The notes under the pieces were generated by a model, which saw nothing but the letters and a program-made list of their open reading frames with translations, was not told where the DNA came from and did not search any database. From Pseudomonas sp. WJP1 (GTDB taxonomy: Bacteria; Pseudomonadota; Gammaproteobacteria; Pseudomonadales; Pseudomonadaceae), in contig NZ_CP110128.1 in assembly GCF_028471945.1 (NCBI RefSeq), positions 6,537,001 through 6,601,000 on the forward strand: DNA of 64,000 bases, given 5' to 3'. The position numbers were made by a program, and so were the translations under genes. Positions 57,501 to 64,000 of the stretch are shown piece after piece; the stretch's first letter is position 1, and the number at the start of each line of letters is the position of its first letter.

Positions 57501-57884
57501 TTAAACCGACACCACAAAGAAACTGATGATCAACCCCATCCCCACAAACCACACCAACGACCGCAAAGTCGCCCAGTCCGCCAAATAGAAAATGATGTAG
57601 AGAAGTCGACTGGTGATGAACAACACCGACAGCACATTGAGCGTCACCAGCTCCGCATTGCCGACCAGGTGCGCCACGATCACTGCTGCCGCGAACGCCG
57701 GGGCCACTTCGAAGCTGTTCAGTTGCGCCGCATGCGCCCGCTTGCCCAAGCCCTCCAGGGAATCGAGGAATCCCCGGGGATCGTGATTGTGTCTCAAACC
57801 GTAGCCGCCGCTGATCTTGGCCACCGCTATACACACATACGGCAGGATGATCGCGATTAAAATGCACCACAGAGCAACATTCAT
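57501..57884 (-). CDS. MAPEG-family membrane protein
   Basis: 127 aa with four membrane helices. The N-terminal NVALWCILIAIILPYVCIAVAKISGGYGLRHNHDPRGF and the NSFEVAPAFAAAVI segment with glutathione-site polar residues fit the MAPEG fold. Bacterial members are poorly characterised; a glutathione-dependent detoxifying role is possible. 30 bp after the EamA gene on the same strand. Confidence 0.87.
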   Translation of the reverse strand: MNVALWCILIAIILPYVCIAVAKISGGYGLRHNHDPRGFLDSLEGLGKRAHAAQLNSFEVAPAFAAAVIVAHLVGNAELVTLNVLSVLFITSRLLYIIFYLADWATLRSLVWFVGMGLIISFFVVSV

Positions 57885-57914
57885 TCAGCAGTCCCTTTCT
57901 CAGATTTTGACCCG

Positions 57915-58748
57915 TCAAAATTTCATGACCAGCATGCCGACCAGGACCAGCCCGCAGGCCAGGAGCCTTGGCCCGCCGAAAGGCTCTTTCAGGTAACGCA
58001 TGCCGAACAGCACCACCAGGATCACGCTGATCTCGCGCAAGGCCGCCGCTTCGGCAATCGAGCCCAGCTGCATGGCCCACAGCACCAGAGCGTAGCTGAA
58101 CAACACGCAGAACCCGACCGCCAGCCCCAATCGCCATTGCTCGCGCCAGAACAGTTTGAACGCCGGCCGCTTGCGCACCCAGGCCAGCAACGGAAACGGC
58201 CAGGCACTGAGTAACGTCACCCAGACCAGGTAATCCAGTGGATGCGACCAGCGCCGCAAGGCCTGGCCATCGATGAAGGTGTAGCAACCAATGCACAAAC
58301 CGATCAACGCGACCACAGGCAGCATCGACCACGGCAAACGTGCACCGCCGCCCCCCTGCCAGAGCAGGCACAGCATGCCGAGCGGGATCAGCAGAATGCC
58401 GAAAATCTGCTGGTGGGTCAGCACTTCCCCGGCAAACACCAGGGTCAGCGCCAGCACCACCAGCGGCGACAACCCACGCATCAGCGGATAGACCAGCCCG
58501 AGGTCGCCGACCCGATAGGCCTGGATCAGCAAATAGCGGTAGAGCAACTCGAACGCTGCCGAGGCGAGAATCCACGGCCAGATGTCCAGTGGAGGCAGCT
58601 CCACGAAGGGCAACATAAGCGCGACGAAGAGCATCGCCACGCTGTCCATGCAGGCCACCACCAGCAAACGCTCGGCACTGAACTTGATCAGGGTATTCCA
58701 CGCCGCATGCAGCAGCGCCGCCACCAACACCAACGCCGTCGCAAGCAC
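57915..58748 (-). CDS. EamA-family (DMT) transporter
   Basis: 277 aa, ten predicted membrane helices in two EamA halves. It begins LATALVLVAALLHAAWNTLIKFSAE, typical of DMT permeases; the second half ends GLVLVGMLVMKF. Exports small metabolites or amino acids in other cases; substrate here unknown. Probably in one unit with the MAPEG gene. Confidence 0.88.
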   Translation of the reverse strand: MLATALVLVAALLHAAWNTLIKFSAERLLVVACMDSVAMLFVALMLPFVELPPLDIWPWILASAAFELLYRYLLIQAYRVGDLGLVYPLMRGLSPLVVLALTLVFAGEVLTHQQIFGILLIPLGMLCLLWQGGGGARLPWSMLPVVALIGLCIGCYTFIDGQALRRWSHPLDYLVWVTLLSAWPFPLLAWVRKRPAFKLFWREQWRLGLAVGFCVLFSYALVLWAMQLGSIAEAAALREISVILVVLFGMRYLKEPFGGPRLLACGLVLVGMLVMKF

Positions 58749-58785
58749 GGCCTACTCCTTATTTTATTGTTGTCCCCCGCCCCCG

Positions 58786-58880
58786 CCTTGTAGGAGCGAG
58801 GCTTGCCCGCGAACCAGGCACCGCGGTGTACCTGCTGTACCGCGTTATCGTTCTTCGCGGGCAAGCCTCGCTCCTACAGG
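58786..58880. repeat. REP doublet between the EamA and MFS genes
   Basis: Arms TTGTAGGAGCGAGGCTTGCC and GGCAAGCCTCGCTCCTACAG around about 40 bp. It lies in the divergent region, unlike most doublets here. Confidence 0.9.
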
Positions 58881-59067
58881 ATCAGAATCCGGGTAGTAAT
58901 TGATTCGCCATATGTCAGCAGCTGTTTATACTGCAACCGACCACGCCGCACTCAGTTGCGCACAGACTAATTCCAATAACAATGCCCTCGCCCGCTCTCA
59001 TCGAGATCGGTGCCTGGCATGCGTATGCCTGATCAGAGCGTCAAGACTACCGACAGAGACCCTGCGC

Positions 59068-60237
59068 ATGCCACTCGCCTTGCTTGCCCTTGCTGTTGCC
59101 GCGTTCGGCATCGGCACCACTGAATTCGTCATCATGGGTTTGTTGCCCGATGTTGCCCGCGATCTCGCGGTGAGCATTCCCCACGCCGGATTGCTGATCA
59201 CCGGCTATGCCCTGGGCGTGGTGTTCGGTGCGCCGATCCTCGCGGTCGGCACGGCCAACATGCCGCGTAAAGCGACACTGCTGGGCATGACGCTGATGTT
59301 CATCCTCGGCAACATGCTTTGCGCACTGGCGCCGAACTACGCCACGCTGATGGCCGCGCGCGTGGTGACCGCGCTGTGCCACGGTGCGTTCTTCGGCATC
59401 GGTTCGGTGGTTGCCGCTGGCCTTGTGGCACCGAACAAACGAGCCCAGGCGATTGCCATGATGTTCACCGGCCTGACCCTGGCCAACGTGCTTGGGGTGC
59501 CACTGGGTACCGCGCTGGGGCAGTACGCCGGCTGGCGCTCGACGTTCTGGGCGGTGTCGGTGATCGGTGTGATTGCTGCCATTGCGCAGTGGGTCTGGCT
59601 GCCGAAGAACATCGTGATGGATAAAGCCAACCTGGCGAGCGAGTTCAAGGTACTGGGCAAGGCCAACGTGCTGCTGGCACTGGGCATGAGCGTACTGGCC
59701 TCGACCAGCCTGTTCAGCGTATTCACCTACATCGCGCCGATCCTGCAGGACATCACAGGTGTCAGCCCCCATGGCGTGACCATCATGCTGCTGTTGTTCG
59801 GCGTGGGCTTGACCGCAGGCAGCATGCTCGGCGGGCGATTGGCCGACAGCCGCCTGCTGCCTTCACTGGTCGGCATGGCGCTGGCCGTGGTGGTGGTCCT
59901 GGCCGCGTTCAGCCAGACCAGCCACTCGGTGATTCCCGCAGCGATCACCCTGGTGTTGTGGGGCATTTTCGCCTTCGCCCTGTGCCCGATCCTGCAACTG
60001 CTGATCATCGATCAGGCCCATGAAGCGCCCAACCTGGGTTCGACGCTGAACCAGAGCGCATTCAATCTCGGTAACGCCGCAGGTGCCTGGATCGGCGGGC
60101 TGGTGGTCGCCAGCGGTGCAGACCTGGCGGACTTGCCGTGGACCGGCGCATTGGTCAGTGGCTTGACCGTGTTGGTCGCGCTGTATTTTATCTACCTGCA
60201 ACGACGTAGTGCCGCTACGGTGAATGTGCCGGGCTGA
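59068..60237 (+). CDS. MFS efflux transporter (AraJ/YdhP-like)
   Basis: 389 aa, twelve membrane helices. It begins MPLALLALAVAAFGIGTTEFVIMGLLPDVA with the YdhP-type motif, and NKRAQAIAMMFTGLTLANVLGVPLG later. Such proteins export sugars, purines or drugs. The ATG at 59068 is chosen because upstream in-frame sequence to 58900 looks non-protein-like and the family starts here. It ends immediately beside the convergent FNT gene stop. Confidence 0.88.
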   Translation: MPLALLALAVAAFGIGTTEFVIMGLLPDVARDLAVSIPHAGLLITGYALGVVFGAPILAVGTANMPRKATLLGMTLMFILGNMLCALAPNYATLMAARVVTALCHGAFFGIGSVVAAGLVAPNKRAQAIAMMFTGLTLANVLGVPLGTALGQYAGWRSTFWAVSVIGVIAAIAQWVWLPKNIVMDKANLASEFKVLGKANVLLALGMSVLASTSLFSVFTYIAPILQDITGVSPHGVTIMLLLFGVGLTAGSMLGGRLADSRLLPSLVGMALAVVVVLAAFSQTSHSVIPAAITLVLWGIFAFALCPILQLLIIDQAHEAPNLGSTLNQSAFNLGNAAGAWIGGLVVASGADLADLPWTGALVSGLTVLVALYFIYLQRRSAATVNVPG

Positions 60238-61125
60238 TTACTTCTTGATCGCCTGCGGATCGGGCTCTTCAGCCTGATCCGCTGCGCTTTTCGGTGGTCC
60301 GCTCTCGCTGCGAATCTGCGCATGGCTGATCAACGCGAAGATAAAGCTGCCACCCACGATGTTCCCCACCAGCGTGGGACCGGCGAACACCAGCCAGAAG
60401 TCCTTCCACGGCAATTGGCCGGCAAACACCAGGTACGAGACCTCCAGCGAACCGACCACGATGTGCGTGAAATCCCCCAGCGCCATGAGGTAGGTGATGA
60501 GGATGATGATCCACATCTTGGCGCTCTCCATGGACGGGATCATCCAGACCATGGTGGCGATCATCCAGCCCGAAATGATGCCCTTGGCGAACATCTGGCT
60601 GGCGTCGTTCTCCATGACCTTGCGGCCGATGTCGAGGAAGGCCACGTCGGTCTTGCTGTCGAAAATCGGCAGCTCCAGCATGACGTAAGCCACCAGTATC
60701 GTGCCGCAGAGGTTACCCACCAGCACCACTCCCCACAGCCGCAGCAACCGGCCGAAGTTCCCCAGCGTAGGCTTGCTCATGATCGGCAGCACGGCGGTCA
60801 GGGTGTTTTCGGTGAACAGTTGCTGGCGGGCCAGAATCACCGCGAGGAAACCGGCGCAATAGCCGAAACTGGCAATCACCTTGAAACCTTCGCCGTCCGG
60901 CAGGCGGGAATTGAGCAAGCCCATGCCCATCAATGACAGGCCCATGGTCAGGCCGGCGGCCAACGCCGACCACCACAGCGCGGCAACGCTGCGTTCCAGT
61001 TCCTGATCGCCCTGGGTGCGGATGATTTCGTGCAGCACCGCCGCGCGCGGTGGCTGGTTCTTTTCGACTTCGTGCTGCTCTTTTGCCGAAAGGTCGGGGG
61101 TCTTGCCGTCTTTTTTAGTGTCCAT
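60238..61125 (-). CDS. Formate/nitrite transporter-family channel (YfdC-like)
   Basis: 295 aa, six membrane helices and hydrophilic tails. The repeat-turn GFLAVILARQQLFTENTL and the second half GDFTHIVVGSLEVSYLVFAG place the conserved pore His of FNT channels. It has a longer N-terminal tail (about 50 charged residues) than FocA, as YfdC has. Ion carried is unknown. AGGAG precedes the ATG. Confidence 0.9.
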   Translation of the reverse strand: MDTKKDGKTPDLSAKEQHEVEKNQPPRAAVLHEIIRTQGDQELERSVAALWWSALAAGLTMGLSLMGMGLLNSRLPDGEGFKVIASFGYCAGFLAVILARQQLFTENTLTAVLPIMSKPTLGNFGRLLRLWGVVLVGNLCGTILVAYVMLELPIFDSKTDVAFLDIGRKVMENDASQMFAKGIISGWMIATMVWMIPSMESAKMWIIILITYLMALGDFTHIVVGSLEVSYLVFAGQLPWKDFWLVFAGPTLVGNIVGGSFIFALISHAQIRSESGPPKSAADQAEEPDPQAIKK

Positions 61126-61199
61126 GGGACTCCTGAACCGCTGGCGTGCGATGTAATTACGACCCCTGCGGTTCAGCTTACGTTCTTACACGCCGAACA

Positions 61200-61604
61200 T
61201 TATTCGACGGCGCCTTCATCCTTGAACTGGTCCTTGACGTATTTGATCTCGGTGCGCCCGTGTGCCGCAGGCAAGCCGTCTTCACCCAGGTTGACGAACA
61301 CAATCTTCTCCACCGTCAGGATGCTTTTGCGGGTGATCTTGTTACGCACTTCGCACGTGAGGGTGATGGAGGTGCGACCGAACTCGGTGGCGGTGATACC
61401 CAGCTCGATGATGTCGCCCTGGCGCGAGGCGCTGACGAAGTTGATCTCGGAAATGTACTTGGTGACCACGCGCTGATTGCCCAGCTGGACGATGGCGTAG
61501 ATCGCCGCTTCCTCGTCGAGCCAGCGCAGCAGGCTGCCGCCGAACAGCGTTCCATTGGGGTTGAGGTCTTCGGGCTTGACCCATTTGCGGGTGTGGAAAT
61601 TCAT
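61200..61604 (-). CDS. Acyl-CoA thioesterase (hotdog fold, YciA-like)
   Basis: 134 aa. The catalytic segment reads NPNGTLFGGSLLRWLDEEAAIYA, the hallmark of YciA/BACH-type thioesterases with Asp in W-L-D-E, followed by FVSASRQGDIIELGITATEFGRTSITL. Hydrolyses acyl-CoA; chain preference unknown. ATG at 61602-61604 has AGGAG 7 bases upstream. Confidence 0.92.
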   Translation of the reverse strand: MNFHTRKWVKPEDLNPNGTLFGGSLLRWLDEEAAIYAIVQLGNQRVVTKYISEINFVSASRQGDIIELGITATEFGRTSITLTCEVRNKITRKSILTVEKIVFVNLGEDGLPAAHGRTEIKYVKDQFKDEGAVE

Positions 61605-61723
61605 ATGCACTCCTGAGCGTCTTGCCGAATGATGGACGGTATCTTGGCAGACCCCGGGCCAGAGCTCTATTCGGCATCTTCTATAGCCACCATTACCGTT
61701 CGCACATTGACCGACAGAAACCC

Positions 61724-63338
<1,615 letters not shown>

Positions 63339-63354
63339 TCGGAACCGCTCGGCT

Positions 63355-63446
63355 CCCTGTAGGAGCGAAGCTTGCTCGCGAACGCTTCACCACGGTATTT
63401 CTGAAACACCGCGGTGCCTCCTTCGCGAGCAAGCTTCGCTCCTACG
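63355..63446. repeat. REP doublet between ahcY and metF
   Basis: Arms CTGTAGGAGCGAAGCTTGCT and AGCAAGCTTCGCTCCTACGG around about 50 bp; both arms share the GAAGCTT change, a compensatory pair. Confidence 0.88.
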
Positions 63447-63492
63447 GAGAGCGCGAGACTTGCAAGGCTTACGTGTTTCCAAGGATATGACC

Positions 63493-64000
63493 ATGTCCCA
63501 AGATCGTCGCTACAGCTTCGAGTTCTTCCCTACCAAGACCGACGCTGGGCATGAAAAGCTGCTCGCCACTGCCCGTCAGCTGGCCACGTACAACCCCGAT
63601 TTCTTCTCCTGCACCTACGGTGCGGGTGGCTCGACCCGTGATCGCACGCTCAACACCGTGTTGCAGCTCGAGAGCGAAGTCAAAGTCCCGGCCGCACCGC
63701 ACCTGTCGTGCGTCGGCGACAGCAAGTCGGACCTGCGCGGCCTGCTGAGCCAGTACAAGGCTGCCGGCATCCAGCGCATCGTCGCCTTGCGCGGTGACCT
63801 GCCTTCGGGCATGGGCATGGCCAGCGGTGAAATGCGCCACGCCAACGACCTGGTTGAATTCATCCGTGAAGAAACTGGCGACCATTTCCACATCGAAGTC
63901 GCCGCCTACCCGGAAATGCATCCGCAGGCACGCAACTTCGAAGACGATATCAACAACTTCGTGCGCAAGGCCAACGCTGGCGCCGACAGTGCGATCACCC
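63493..64000 (+). CDS. metF: 5,10-methylenetetrahydrofolate reductase (3' end cut by window edge)
   Basis: 169 codons visible. It starts MSQDRRYSFEFFPTKTDAGHEKLL with the catalytic EFFPTK (Glu) and continues with FFSCTYGAGGSTRDRT and IVALRGDLPSG, the FAD- and folate-binding motifs of MetF. Makes 5-methyl-tetrahydrofolate for methionine synthesis. AAGGAT precedes the ATG. In pseudomonads it follows ahcY, sharing the methyl cycle. Confidence 0.96.
   Translation, partial: MSQDRRYSFEFFPTKTDAGHEKLLATARQLATYNPDFFSCTYGAGGSTRDRTLNTVLQLESEVKVPAAPHLSCVGDSKSDLRGLLSQYKAAGIQRIVALRGDLPSGMGMASGEMRHANDLVEFIREETGDHFHIEVAAYPEMHPQARNFEDDINNFVRKANAGADSAIT

Noticed and set aside
56881..58701. A 606-codon minus-strand frame spanning mltA, the MAPEG gene and the EamA gene.
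   Set aside because: It crosses three supported genes and a terminator; its product has no coherent domain.
58900..59067. In-frame extension of the MFS gene by 56 codons.
   Set aside because: The extension is Cys/Arg-rich with no ribosome site; family members start at the ATG at 59068.

Overview
The window is a GC-rich, gene-dense stretch of chromosome from a Pseudomonas of the broad fluorescens group. The evidence is gene content and order that match the known Pseudomonas choline, carnitine and glycine-betaine catabolic region, very high similarity of house-keeping proteins to pseudomonad families, and many intergenic REP-type palindromes (TGTAGGAGCGAGG.. and relatives). I see no tRNA, rRNA, IS element, prophage, integrase or CRISPR array. 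56 protein genes are supported; the first (acetyltransferase) and last (metF) are cut by the window edges.

Layout. 0.4-8.2 kb (minus): a demethylation operon, M19-like protein - DUF5943 - dgcA - dgcB - etfA - etfB, which oxidises dimethylglycine and passes electrons to a dedicated ETF. 8.4-9.3 kb: two small plus-strand genes (LprI-like, DUF3010). 9.4-15.4 kb: the carnitine block, regulator cdhR divergent from caiX - cdhC - cdhA - cdhB - gamma-butyrobetaine dioxygenase. 15.7-19.1 kb: a small orphan gene, the betaine regulator gbdR, and serine deaminase. 19.5-29.1 kb: choline import and oxidation (cbcXWV, betT1, betI-betB-betA). Together these bring in choline, carnitine and butyrobetaine, convert them to glycine betaine, and (with GbcAB and sarcosine oxidase, which lie outside the window) feed glycine, serine and finally pyruvate.

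29-44 kb is a mixed region: a TldD/TldE-like pair, an MFS exporter (mdtD-like), dbpA, a BaiN-type flavoprotein, yccS, a solute-binding protein, two small acetyltransferase/HTH genes, a YgjP-like metallopeptidase, a REC-PAS-GGDEF-EAL protein and a PL7 alginate lyase. 44-51 kb (minus): central carbon genes tktA - epd - pgk - two lipoproteins - fba. 51-64 kb: a methyl-cycle region, an ArsR-methyltransferase fusion regulator with metK, then ligB, DUF1090, cytochrome c', mltA, two transporters, a formate/nitrite-type channel, a thioesterase, and finally ahcY (with an SAH riboswitch) and metF.

Points of most interest: an SAH riboswitch whose last helix pairs with part of the ahcY Shine-Dalgarno; two candidate small RNAs with strong terminators (about 15.52-15.64 kb minus and 17.47-17.63 kb plus); a perfect 28-bp palindrome before the regulator-metK operon; a M19 'dipeptidase' lacking three of five expected metal ligands; a DgcA lacking one expected Fe-S cysteine; and about 18 REP doublets, several of them inside operons. 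I did not find a clearly new defence or biosynthetic system.
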